Source: Methylobacterium sp. 10 (GTDB taxonomy: Bacteria > Pseudomonadota > Alphaproteobacteria > Rhizobiales > Beijerinckiaceae). Taken from it: a stretch of 64,000 nt of DNA. The first letter of the stretch is position 1, and every line of letters begins with the position of its first letter. The stretch is taken from positions 4,892,035 through 4,956,034 of the forward strand of contig NZ_KI912577.1 of the NCBI RefSeq assembly GCF_000519085.1, read 5' to 3'. Shown here piece by piece: positions 52,979 through 59,763 of this stretch. The notes beneath the pieces are model-generated. The model was not told the DNA's origin. It saw only the letters and a list, made by a program, of their open reading frames with translations, and ran no database searches. Both the position numbers and the translations under genes were made by a program.

Positions 52979-53293
52979 CCTTGCCCGCCCGGTTCCGCAC
53001 CGGAGCAACCAGACACCATTGTGGGGCGTCGTAGCTCACCAAAACAAGGAAGCGACGAGGCTGGCGGATGGTTTGCCCCGTTCTGCGGCTGGCAAGCCAC
53101 ATCATTCACCTGCCAGAACCTCCTGTCGGAAGGACGGTATCGTGACGTGGCGGTGACATCCCTTGATTCCAGCCCCGGCGGTTCCCAACTGACGGCAATC
53201 GGCTGCGGGCCCCTCTGGCGGATGCGCGTCCACGCCTTCCGTGATGTCGGAGCCGATGCTTTCCTGCGTCTTGCAAAGCATCGACGGTCCCAA

Positions 53294-54307
53294 ATGGTCG
53301 ACTTTCTCTTCATCGAATGGCTTGGCAAGCCTGTCTGGATGTGGCTCGGCTTCCACGCCCTGGTCGCGGGTCTTCTCGCCTTCGATCTCGGCCTGTTGCA
53401 CCGGGACAAGGACCACGAGATCGGCGTCAAGGAGAGCCTTCTCCTCACGGCGTTCTATTTCAGCCTCGGCCTCGCCTTCGGCGGTTGGATCTGGTGGTAT
53501 TTCGGTGCTCAGCCGGCCCAAGAATATGTCGCCGGCCTCGTGGTCGAGAAGTCGTTGTCCATGGACAACGTCTTCGTCATCGCCGTCATTCTCACCTCCC
53601 TCGGCATTCCCCGCGCCGCTCAGCACAGGGTTCTGGTCTGGGGCATCCTCGCCGCAGTTCTCCTGCGCGGGCTGATGATCGGACTCGGCGCCGCTCTCGT
53701 GCATCAGGCGGCCTGGGTGCTGTCGATCTTTGCCGCCTTCCTGATCTTCGCCGGGTTGAAGATGCTGTTTGGAAAGGAAGAGGAGGCCGCCGACATCCAG
53801 GACAACGCCATGGTGCGGATGCTGCGCAAGGTGATGCGCATCACGCCCGAGATGCATGGCCAGCGCTTTGCCGTCCGTAAGCCGGATCCCAAGACCGGGA
53901 AGTCGGTGCTTTGGTTCACTCCTCTCGCCCTCGGTCTGATTCTCGTGAACGGTGCCGACGTGATCTTCGCCGTCGATAGCGTCCCGGCGATCTTTGCCAT
54001 CACCACGGACACCTTCGTCGTCTACACCTCGAACATCTTTGCGATCCTCGGCCTGCGCGCGTTGTATTTCGCCCTCGCCGCGATGGTCGACCGTTTCGCC
54101 TACCTGAAGACGGCCCTCGCTTTCATCCTCATCTTCATCGGCACCAAGATTGTGGTCGCCGACACGTTCGACCTCGTCCACGTACCGCCGTGGGTTTCGC
54201 TGGCGGTGACTCTGGTGCTCCTCGCCGGAGGCGTCGCCTACAGCCTGTGGCGCACGCGGGACGTTGCCACGCACGAAAGTACCGAGGGCGTGTCGCAACG
54301 CGCCTGA
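53294..54307 (+). CDS. TerC/Alx family membrane protein
   Basis: A 337-residue integral membrane protein of the TerC/Alx family, linked to manganese export and tellurite resistance. About eight or nine hydrophobic helices; conserved MDNVFVIAVILTSLGIP (about 89-105) and NGADVIFAVDSVPAIFAIT (about 218-236) with the paired acidic residues of the metal path, and FVVYTSNIFAILGLRALYF. The frame opens at 53021 but ATG at 53294 begins the conserved part. A Mn riboswitch is often upstream of such genes; I looked and could not recognise one here. Confidence 0.9.
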   Translation: MVDFLFIEWLGKPVWMWLGFHALVAGLLAFDLGLLHRDKDHEIGVKESLLLTAFYFSLGLAFGGWIWWYFGAQPAQEYVAGLVVEKSLSMDNVFVIAVILTSLGIPRAAQHRVLVWGILAAVLLRGLMIGLGAALVHQAAWVLSIFAAFLIFAGLKMLFGKEEEAADIQDNAMVRMLRKVMRITPEMHGQRFAVRKPDPKTGKSVLWFTPLALGLILVNGADVIFAVDSVPAIFAITTDTFVVYTSNIFAILGLRALYFALAAMVDRFAYLKTALAFILIFIGTKIVVADTFDLVHVPPWVSLAVTLVLLAGGVAYSLWRTRDVATHESTEGVSQRA

Positions 54308-54370
54308 GCGGATGGACCCGTCATTCCTGGTTCCGCATCCTAGCTGTGCAACTCCGCATGACGGCGTCGC

Positions 54371-55141
54371 TCAGCGTGACGGCAATCCAGCCAGTAGGTC
54401 TCGCAACGTCGTGATCGTTGACGCGTCGGCGACCCCGTCCACGCGTTCCTGCCTGAACCTGCGCTGGAAGGCGGTGACCACGGCCCTCGTTCGCGGGTCG
54501 AAGATCCCGGTGACCGGAATGTCGTAGCCATAGAGCGCGAACATCGCCTGGAGCGCCTCGATCGGCTGGCCGGCATCCCCCTCCGCGAAGAAGCGCCCAT
54601 CGCGAATGGGTGCAGCCGGGACGTGATGTCCGACCCCGGCTGCCGCCAGTCGGTCCCAGGGGAAATGCTCGCCGGGATCCTCCTTGCGGTCCGGCGCCAC
54701 GTCGGAATGTGCCAGCACCTGCCACGGCGCGATGCCCCAGCGCGCGATGATGTCCCGCGAGAGCGCGATCACCGCGTCGATCTGTACGGACGGGTAAGGC
54801 GGCAAGCCGCCGACATGCCCGCCATTGACGATCTCGACCCCGATGGAGCGCGAGTTGATGTCTCGCTCCTTTCCGGAGGCGGTGCGGCCCCATGCGCCGG
54901 CGCCGGCATGCCAAGCGCGACGCGATTCCGGCACCATCTGGATCACCCGTCCGTCCTCCAGAACGACATAATGCGTCGAGACCTCGGAAATGGGATTCGC
55001 CAGGCGCTGCAGGGCGGCGGCCGCATTCTCCATTCCCGTATAATGAAGGAGAAGCATGGTCGGCGGACCGCCTTTTCGCTCGCCGTGATTAGGCGACGGC
55101 ATCACGCTGGTCGCCACCGGACTTTCTGGCGTGGGCTTCAT
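54371..55141 (-). CDS. N-acetylmuramoyl-L-alanine amidase, AmpD-like with PG-binding domain
   Basis: A 256-residue zinc amidase that cleaves the muramic acid-peptide bond of peptidoglycan or of its turnover products. The amidase_2 core has LLLHYTGM (zinc His33), the GVEIVNGGHVGG region and AHSDVAPDRKEDPGEHFPW (zinc His and Asp). The C-terminal 60 residues form a peptidoglycan-binding helix bundle (EALQAMFALYGYDIPVTGIFDPRTRAVVTAFQRRF). No signal peptide, as in AmpD. ATG at 55141. It lies 21 bases downstream of the DjlA-like gene on the same strand. Confidence 0.9.
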   Translation of the reverse strand: MKPTPESPVATSVMPSPNHGERKGGPPTMLLLHYTGMENAAAALQRLANPISEVSTHYVVLEDGRVIQMVPESRRAWHAGAGAWGRTASGKERDINSRSIGVEIVNGGHVGGLPPYPSVQIDAVIALSRDIIARWGIAPWQVLAHSDVAPDRKEDPGEHFPWDRLAAAGVGHHVPAAPIRDGRFFAEGDAGQPIEALQAMFALYGYDIPVTGIFDPRTRAVVTAFQRRFRQERVDGVADASTITTLRDLLAGLPSR

Positions 55142-55162
55142 GCGGCTGCTCTCCCGTGCGCG

Positions 55163-55888
55163 TCAGCGCAGACGTCGCTCGGCGGCGATCCGGTCGTAGG
55201 CGGCGTTGATCGCGGCGAGCCGCGCGGTGGCGATCGTCACCGCCTCGGGCGGAACGCCGCGGGCGATCGCCCGGTCGGGGTGGTTCTCCATCACCAGCGC
55301 CCGATGCCGGGCTTTTATTTCCGCATCGGTCGCCCCGTGGTCGAGATCAAGGACGAGGTAGGGATCGTCGGCGAGCCGCACGTGGCGGGCTGCGATGCGC
55401 CGGAAGGCGACATCGTCGAACCCGAAGGTTTCGGCGACGGCACGCAGGTAGCGTTCTTCCGCCTCGTGAATCGCGCCATCGGCCTTGGCGATATGGAACA
55501 GGCCGTCGAGGACGTCCTCCAGCAGAGCCGGCTCGTCGCGAAACGCCGTCGCCATCTGTCGCGCATAGGCTTCGAACCCTGCCGAGGTGCCCTTGGCGAG
55601 GTCGAACAGGCGCTGGACCCCGGGCCTCTCCCGTTCGCTTACCTGGACCACCTTGGCGAAGGCTTCGATCTCGGAGGGCGTTACCACCCCGTCGGATTTC
55701 GCCATCTTGGCGGCGAGAGCCACGAGGCCGGTGGTAAAGACCACGTCCTTCGGTGTCGCGCCGAACAATGCCCCCTCCCGATCCACCAGGAAGTGACCGG
55801 CGACCCCGCCTACCAACCCGCCGATCGGCCCACCGATGGCGAGGCCGATCCCCGCCCCCCCGAGCTTGCCCCAGATACCGACGCTCAC
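55163..55888 (-). CDS. DjlA-like J-domain protein
   Basis: A 241-residue co-chaperone of the DjlA group. A glycine-rich N-terminal membrane segment (GAGIGLAIGGPIGGLVGGVAGHF, about 11-33), a TerB-like helical domain (VALAAKMAKSDGVVTPSEIEAF and LFHIAKADGAIHEAEERYL) and a C-terminal J domain with the HPD loop in ENHPDRAIARG (about 204-214). It should stimulate the ATPase of DnaK near the membrane. The start is GTG at 55888; no good ATG exists. The amidase gene follows in the same operon. Confidence 0.88.
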   Translation of the reverse strand: MSVGIWGKLGGAGIGLAIGGPIGGLVGGVAGHFLVDREGALFGATPKDVVFTTGLVALAAKMAKSDGVVTPSEIEAFAKVVQVSERERPGVQRLFDLAKGTSAGFEAYARQMATAFRDEPALLEDVLDGLFHIAKADGAIHEAEERYLRAVAETFGFDDVAFRRIAARHVRLADDPYLVLDLDHGATDAEIKARHRALVMENHPDRAIARGVPPEAVTIATARLAAINAAYDRIAAERRLR

Positions 55889-56045
55889 GCCGCGCCACCA
55901 TCGTCAGCGAAAGCAGCGTTTGCGAAAAGGGGATTGAAAAGGTCTTGAGGCAGCATCGGCATCGCAGGGCATCGTCGACCGGCCATCCGCCGGGTCAGCC
56001 CCGCATACGGCAATTTCTACCTGTTCGTCTTGTCTCCGACACATG

Positions 56046-56076
56046 AAAAAGGGCCGAGGCATGCACCCCGGCCCTT
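56046..56076 (-). terminator. Rho-independent terminator of the glycine-zipper lipoprotein gene
   Basis: On the minus strand AAGGGCCG pairs with CGGCCCTT and is followed by TTTTTC. It lies 27 bases past the stop of the 56103-56372 gene. Confidence 0.85.
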
Positions 56077-56102
56077 CACTCCTCCCAAACGGGAGAACGA
56101 TG

Positions 56103-56372
56103 TCAGCGGCAGTAAACGTCGCCGTATGCGTCGCGGTAGGTGCCGTAGGGGCAGCGCGGAGCCGTGCCGGCACCGATGATCGCGCCGCTGGCTCCACCGA
56201 TGGCGGCACCGGCCAGGGCGCCGCCCGCACGACCGGTGGCAGCGCCGCCGATGGCTGCTCCGGCCAGAGCGCCGAGGCCGGCGCCACCGAGAGCACGATC
56301 CTGCGGCGTATTGCAGGCGCCGAGGGAGAGGGCGAGAGCCCCGGCGAGGGTAGCGGCAATGAGCTTCTTCAT
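56103..56372 (-). CDS. Glycine-zipper lipoprotein
   Basis: An 89-residue lipoprotein with signal peptide and lipobox SLGAC (Cys20). The mature part is two glycine-zipper stretches (GGAGLGALAGAAIGGAATG and GGALAGAAIGGASGAIIGAG) that can insert into or oligomerise at membranes, then a Cys-containing tail (PRCPYGTYRDAYGDVYCR) that may form a disulfide. Such proteins resemble YMGG/OmpA-like envelope proteins. ATG at 56372. Own terminator downstream. Confidence 0.8.
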   Translation of the reverse strand: MKKLIAATLAGALALSLGACNTPQDRALGGAGLGALAGAAIGGAATGRAGGALAGAAIGGASGAIIGAGTAPRCPYGTYRDAYGDVYCR

Positions 56373-56592
56373 GGTCCCGAGACTCCCTTGTGCGTTTTGT
56401 GGCCCGGCTTATCGCCGTGGTGACCTTGCGCAACGTAGCTTAGCCATTCCGTTCGTGGAATGCACAAGGTGAGGAAACGGTTCCAGCCACGCTTTCCGTT
56501 CCGGCAGAAAACCCTCTACTGATGCACGCCAGACACCTCGGGCGCCCCTCGCCGGACGCCCGGACGAAATCCAGGACCGTTTCGAGGAAGCC

Positions 56593-57171
56593 ATGCTGCG
56601 TGCCACCGCCATCGTCCGCAAAGCCGCCATTCGCCCCGATTCCGTGGCGGACACCGTGACCCTCGACCATGCGGGACGCCAGGAAGCGGCCGCGATCCTC
56701 ACCGGGGCGGCAGGTTTGAGCTTCACTCTGGCGCTGGCGAAGGCTGCCTCCATCGAGGACGGCGATGCGTTTCGTCTCGAGGATGGACGCCTGGTGACGG
56801 TTCGCGCGGCGTCGGAAACCCTGCTCGAAGTACGGGCGGAGAATCCGGCTCGCCTGTTGCGGCTGGCCTGGCAGCTCGGCGGCAACCACGTCCCGGCGGA
56901 GATCGGTGCCGACGTCCTTTATGTTCCGGCGACCTCGGCCAACGCCGAGCTGATCCGTGGGCAGGGCTGCGCCGCGACGCCGGTTTCCCGGGCCTTCAAG
57001 CCCGAGCGCGAGGCCCACGACCACAGTCAGTGCGGCCATGACCATGGCCATGGTCACTCTCATGACCACGGTCACGATCATTCGCATGCGCACGATCACG
57101 GACACGCAAAGGACCTTGCCGATCACGGCCATGCTCATGTGCATGGACCCGATTGCAAGCACGATCACTGA
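56593..57171 (+). CDS. ureE: Urease accessory protein UreE with long His-rich tail
   Basis: A 192-residue nickel chaperone for urease. Residues 1-75 form the peptide-binding domain, about 76-135 the metal-binding domain with GNHVPAEIGADVLYV containing the conserved His of the dimer nickel site. The C-terminal 55 residues are His/Asp-rich (DHSQCGHDHGHGHSHDHGHD ending in CKHDH), roughly 20 histidines that store nickel. Usual UreE is about 150 residues; the tail explains the excess. No other ure genes are in the window, so the structural operon lies elsewhere. ATG at 56593 follows GAGGAAG. Confidence 0.93.
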   Translation: MLRATAIVRKAAIRPDSVADTVTLDHAGRQEAAAILTGAAGLSFTLALAKAASIEDGDAFRLEDGRLVTVRAASETLLEVRAENPARLLRLAWQLGGNHVPAEIGADVLYVPATSANAELIRGQGCAATPVSRAFKPEREAHDHSQCGHDHGHGHSHDHGHDHSHAHDHGHAKDLADHGHAHVHGPDCKHDH

Positions 57172-57232
57172 TCCGGGCAAGGGCGGTAGAAGCCGCTTCG
57201 TCGAAACCGAGCTGCTTATTAATGCGGACACC

Positions 57233-57289
57233 GTGACACCCAGCGATATCCGTTTCTTGGTTGCGCCGATGATGGATGGGACGAATTGG
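57233..57289 (+). pseudogene. dusA: Truncated 5' end of dusA (tRNA-dihydrouridine synthase), likely attL
   Basis: GTG at 57233 begins a short reading MTPSDIRFLVAPMMDGTNW. The run RFLVAPMMD matches the start of DusA, where APMMDWTD is invariant; here the codons after APMMD read GTN instead of WTD and the resemblance stops at once. The simplest reading is that a genomic island has inserted into the 5' end of dusA at the APMMD codons, a known integration hot spot, leaving this stub on the left side. The island would supply a new 5' end to the intact gene beyond the window. Confidence 0.45.
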
Positions 57290-57467
57290 AGCTCTCCTCA
57301 GAGGAGAAAGTGGGGGGCTCACTACGTCATGCTGTAAAAAATGCTGTAGCTTATGCAGGCTAAGGCGCGCCTAGAGGATACGGTTAGCGTTTGTACCGCG
57401 TCGTTTCGGCACTAGCTGAGAAGTGGGTGAGGAAGAGGGCGAGAGCCGCGTGTCCCCGGACTTTCGA

Positions 57468-58079
57468 TCAGGAACCTGCCTTCCGGTGGTGGCCCGTGAG
57501 CCTGTTGACCGCCGACTCTGCAGCAACACCAATGAGGGCGCCCGTGAGCACGTCCGCGGGGAAATGCGCCCCACGCAGGACCTGAGCTGCGACGACACCA
57601 GCCGCGGCGACATATGCGGCACTTCTCACATCTGGATAGGAACGAACGGCGGCGCAGGCGACGGCAGTACTCAGCGCGGAGTGCCCGGAGGGGAAGGATT
57701 GCCACGGCCCATTGCTAGTTCCGGGCCACCCTCGCGCGTAGACCCCCTCGTCCATTAGGACGTTTGGGCGTGTCCGATGCACCGTACGCTTCAAGCTCGT
57801 TTTCACGACGCTCGCCACAATACCGGCTTGGAGCATGTGTCGGCCTGCCTCAGCCAAGCGGCGGTCGCGCTTCAGCATCCCCAAAGCCAAAGTGCCAGCA
57901 GACAGAGCTAGCAGCGACTTCCAACTTCCAATTTCGCTAGCTAGCCCTAATGCACGAACTGCAGGATGATCCTTGGCGCCGGCGAGCTTCAGCCCGAACG
58001 TCACGTCTGCAGCCTCGAATTGACTGGCGGCAGTGGCAGGCTGTGAGTGCGGCATTCGAAACGGCGGTGGCGCAAGCAT
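57468..58079 (-). CDS. PAP2-family membrane phosphatase
   Basis: A 203-residue membrane protein of the PAP2 superfamily (lipid phosphates or undecaprenyl diphosphate). The three catalytic boxes are KRTVHRTRPN (about 96-105), PSGHSALST (about 130-138) and the third, normally SRxxxxxHxxxD, reads AQVLRGAHFPADVLTG (about 163-178), with Gln in the place of the first Arg. This may weaken activity or an alternative Arg may serve. Hydrophobic helices fit five to six membrane passes. ATG at 58079. First gene inside the suspected island. Confidence 0.78.
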   Translation of the reverse strand: MLAPPPFRMPHSQPATAASQFEAADVTFGLKLAGAKDHPAVRALGLASEIGSWKSLLALSAGTLALGMLKRDRRLAEAGRHMLQAGIVASVVKTSLKRTVHRTRPNVLMDEGVYARGWPGTSNGPWQSFPSGHSALSTAVACAAVRSYPDVRSAAYVAAAGVVAAQVLRGAHFPADVLTGALIGVAAESAVNRLTGHHRKAGS

Positions 58080-58286
58080 GGCCGTAAACGCACGCCCTTA
58101 AAAATCGTTCGCGTCTACGCTGATGGGCAAAGGCGCTTGTACTTTAACGGGGACGTGATCCCCTTACCGAAGGCATTGCTCGACGGCCGAAGTACGGAAG
58201 AGACAAGGGGACGCGTGGCATGCGGTTTAGGGATGTCGGACCCGATCCTGGACTCGGTGTTGCAATCGTCATCGCGATGGCGGTGA
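58047..58286 (+). CDS. Possible small basic hypothetical protein
   Basis: A 79-codon frame starting with GTG at 58047 and overlapping the divergent PAP2 gene start. The first 20 residues are Arg/Lys-rich (MRHSKRRWRKHGRKRTPLKI) and then RVYADGQRRLYFNGDVIPLP. It overlaps a 34-codon membrane ORF in another frame (58220-58324), so at most part of one of the two is likely real. Weak ribosome site; function unknown. Confidence 0.3.
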   Translation: MRHSKRRWRKHGRKRTPLKIVRVYADGQRRLYFNGDVIPLPKALLDGRSTEETRGRVACGLGMSDPILDSVLQSSSRWR

Positions 58287-58324
58287 CCATCGCTCTTGGG
58301 TTCATATTTGGGCTTATCGGGTGA
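58220..58324 (+). CDS. Candidate 34-residue membrane microprotein
   Basis: ATG at 58220 opens MRFRDVGPDPGLGVAIVIAM then AVTIALGFIFGLIG and TGA at 58322. Residues 12-34 form a near-perfect transmembrane helix with an N-terminal positive side. Short, but the composition is hard to get by chance. A plausible ribosome site (AAGGGGACG) lies 11 bases upstream. Confidence 0.4.
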   Translation: MRFRDVGPDPGLGVAIVIAMAVTIALGFIFGLIG

Positions 58325-58415
58325 TGCCGTTGAGCCGCTGCCTGTGACGCTCCGGGCATAGCGCACCTGCCTCACCTCCCCTATCCCGTCCGGCCCATCA
58401 CAGCCGTCGGGCCTC

Positions 58416-58796
58416 ATGTCAGCATCCCCAGCCTTCAAGATCGAGCCCGGTAGCCCGCAGGCGTGGCGCGAAGCATTCCTCGACATGAAGCCGAACGTTG
58501 TCCCGTGCCCTGGACTGACGCCCGCCGGCTGGCAGGGTGTTCATACCGCCACCCTCGACTTTCTCGACAAGTACGCTGACGAGGCCGGCCGTCTGGGCTG
58601 GACGACGCTGCAGCTCTTCGGCGTGCATCCCGACCTCGGCGTGATCCGCTCCGATTTCTGCGGGGCCATGGTCTTTAGCGGCGACTTGGTGTCGAAGGTC
58701 GAGGCAGACTTCATCCGGTTCGAGCGGACGCGGTACTTCCGGGATGTGCCGGGCCGACCGAAGGGGGCCGTGCCGATCTGGGCGGTGAAAAGGTAG
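58416..58796 (+). CDS. Hypothetical island protein
   Basis: A 126-residue soluble protein. N-terminus MSASPAFKIEPGSPQAWREA and middle DMKPNVVPCPGLTPAGWQG, DFLDKYADEAGRLGWTTLQLFGVHPDLGVIRSDFCGAMVFSG; the C-terminus is VPGRPKGAVPIWAVKR. Highly regular codon use argues for a real protein. Comparable short proteins occur in mobile regions of Methylobacterium and rhizobia; function unknown. ATG at 58416 follows GTCGGGCCTC only weakly. Confidence 0.6.
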   Translation: MSASPAFKIEPGSPQAWREAFLDMKPNVVPCPGLTPAGWQGVHTATLDFLDKYADEAGRLGWTTLQLFGVHPDLGVIRSDFCGAMVFSGDLVSKVEADFIRFERTRYFRDVPGRPKGAVPIWAVKR

Positions 58797-58848
58797 GCGA
58801 TCTGGGGGCGTGCCCTATCTCGTCGCAATCACCGCTAGCGAGATAAGC

Positions 58849-59058
58849 ATGAGCACCGAACGCGCCGAGGGCTACCACGAGGCTTTGTCGAACGTCAGGA
58901 GTACGATCCAGCGCAGGTTGAGTGAGGGCGGTGTGTCGGAGGATGGGAAGCTCGAACTGTCGAACCTTGTGATTATGCTCGACGACATGCTGCAGCCCAC
59001 CCGTAAGGTTCCTGAAGCTGGAAGCGATGCGCCGCAGCCGCTGAGTGGCAGCTTCTGA
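58849..59058 (+). CDS. Small coiled-coil-like hypothetical protein
   Basis: A 69-residue, largely helical protein starting MSTERAEGYHEALSNVRSTI, with LELSNLVIMLDDMLQPTRK. An open frame starts 39 bases earlier with GTG, but ATG at 58849 has AGATAAG upstream and is preferred. Follows the 58416 gene by 52 bases on the same strand. No family recognised. Confidence 0.5.
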   Translation: MSTERAEGYHEALSNVRSTIQRRLSEGGVSEDGKLELSNLVIMLDDMLQPTRKVPEAGSDAPQPLSGSF

Positions 59059-59139
59059 CGAAGGCGATTGCAGACAGAACGATAGCGCCCCCATCCCAGC
59101 AAAGCCCGGCACGGAGTGATCCGACCCGGCCTTGTCGTT

Positions 59140-59199
59140 TCAGGCGGTCTTGAGGCTCTCGGCGAAGTCGTCCGGGATCTCACCGAACTGGCCTAGGAT
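59140..59199 (-). pseudogene. Fragment of a coding sequence C-terminus
   Basis: On the minus strand codons 59199-59140 read ILGQFGEIPDDFAESLKTA followed by TGA, a protein-like C-terminal helix with normal codon use, but no start or upstream coding sequence joins it. It looks like the end of a gene lost by deletion. The resemblance to the C-termini of DUF4351-type transposase-like proteins (QFG then P and a short helix) is only suggestive. Confidence 0.3.
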
Positions 59200-59278
59200 C
59201 GACGCGCCATCCACAACTCTCCACAGGCTTGCACAGGCCGCCTGCGGTTAAGATTGACCTGGAACCGCTGGCCTGTTT

Positions 59279-59293
59279 GTTCTCTTTTCGTTC
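59279..59293 (+). promoter_or_regulatory. LexA-binding SOS box of umuDC
   Basis: GTTC at 59279-59282 and GTTC at 59290-59293 are separated by seven bases (TCTTTTC): the direct-repeat LexA site GTTC-N7-GTTC of alphaproteobacteria. It ends 14 bases upstream of the umuD start and should make the operon DNA-damage inducible. Confidence 0.8.
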
Positions 59294-59307
59294 TAACGGA
59301 GAGGGCC

Positions 59308-59763
59308 ATGGGCGTCTATCGAATCGACGAGCTGACGCCGGATGGTACCGACGTTGTCCACATCCCCATCATGGGGCCGGCGCTCTGTGCCGGCTTCCCC
59401 TCGCCTGCTGACGATTTCCTCGAAGGCTCGCTCGAACTGCCGCGCTGGCTCGCACCGAACCCGCCGGCCACCTTCGCCTGGATCATCTCAGGCGATTCGA
59501 TGCAGGCCGCCGGTATCTTCGATCGCGACCTTGCCGTGGTCGACCGAAGCCTGAAGCCCTCGCACGGCAGCGTCGTCGTCGCGGCGATCGATGGACAGAT
59601 GTCGATCAAGCGGTTCCTCGTCGATGGCAACGTCGCGCGTCTCTCGTTCGAGAACCCGGACCTGCCGGCCTTCGCTGTCGAGGAGGCCGGCGAGGCCGAG
59701 ATCTGGGGCGTGGTTCGGTTCTCGATCCGCTGGCACATTGCCCGGGCGGGCCTCGTCCGATGA
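59308..59763 (+). CDS. umuD: UmuD-type translesion polymerase subunit
   Basis: A 151-residue LexA-fold protein that self-cleaves under SOS to give UmuD', partner of UmuC. Cleavage site CAGFPSPADD (Ala28-Gly29), nucleophile Ser64 in SGDSMQAAGI and Lys101 in GQMSIKRF are all present. Length suits UmuD. ATG at 59308 has GGAGAGGG in front; the frame is open earlier but lacks coding logic there. The stop TGA overlaps the umuC start ATG (ATGA), as is usual for umuDC. Confidence 0.92.
   Translation: MGVYRIDELTPDGTDVVHIPIMGPALCAGFPSPADDFLEGSLELPRWLAPNPPATFAWIISGDSMQAAGIFDRDLAVVDRSLKPSHGSVVVAAIDGQMSIKRFLVDGNVARLSFENPDLPAFAVEEAGEAEIWGVVRFSIRWHIARAGLVR

Noticed and set aside
53009..53293. Possible yybP-ykoY manganese riboswitch before terC
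   Set aside because: I searched for the GGGGAG core and paired flanks expected of this class and did not find a convincing match; the leader may still be regulatory.
57020..57171. Repetitive CATGACC/CACGATC-type sequence as a DNA repeat
   Set aside because: It codes for the His-rich UreE tail and follows codon phase.
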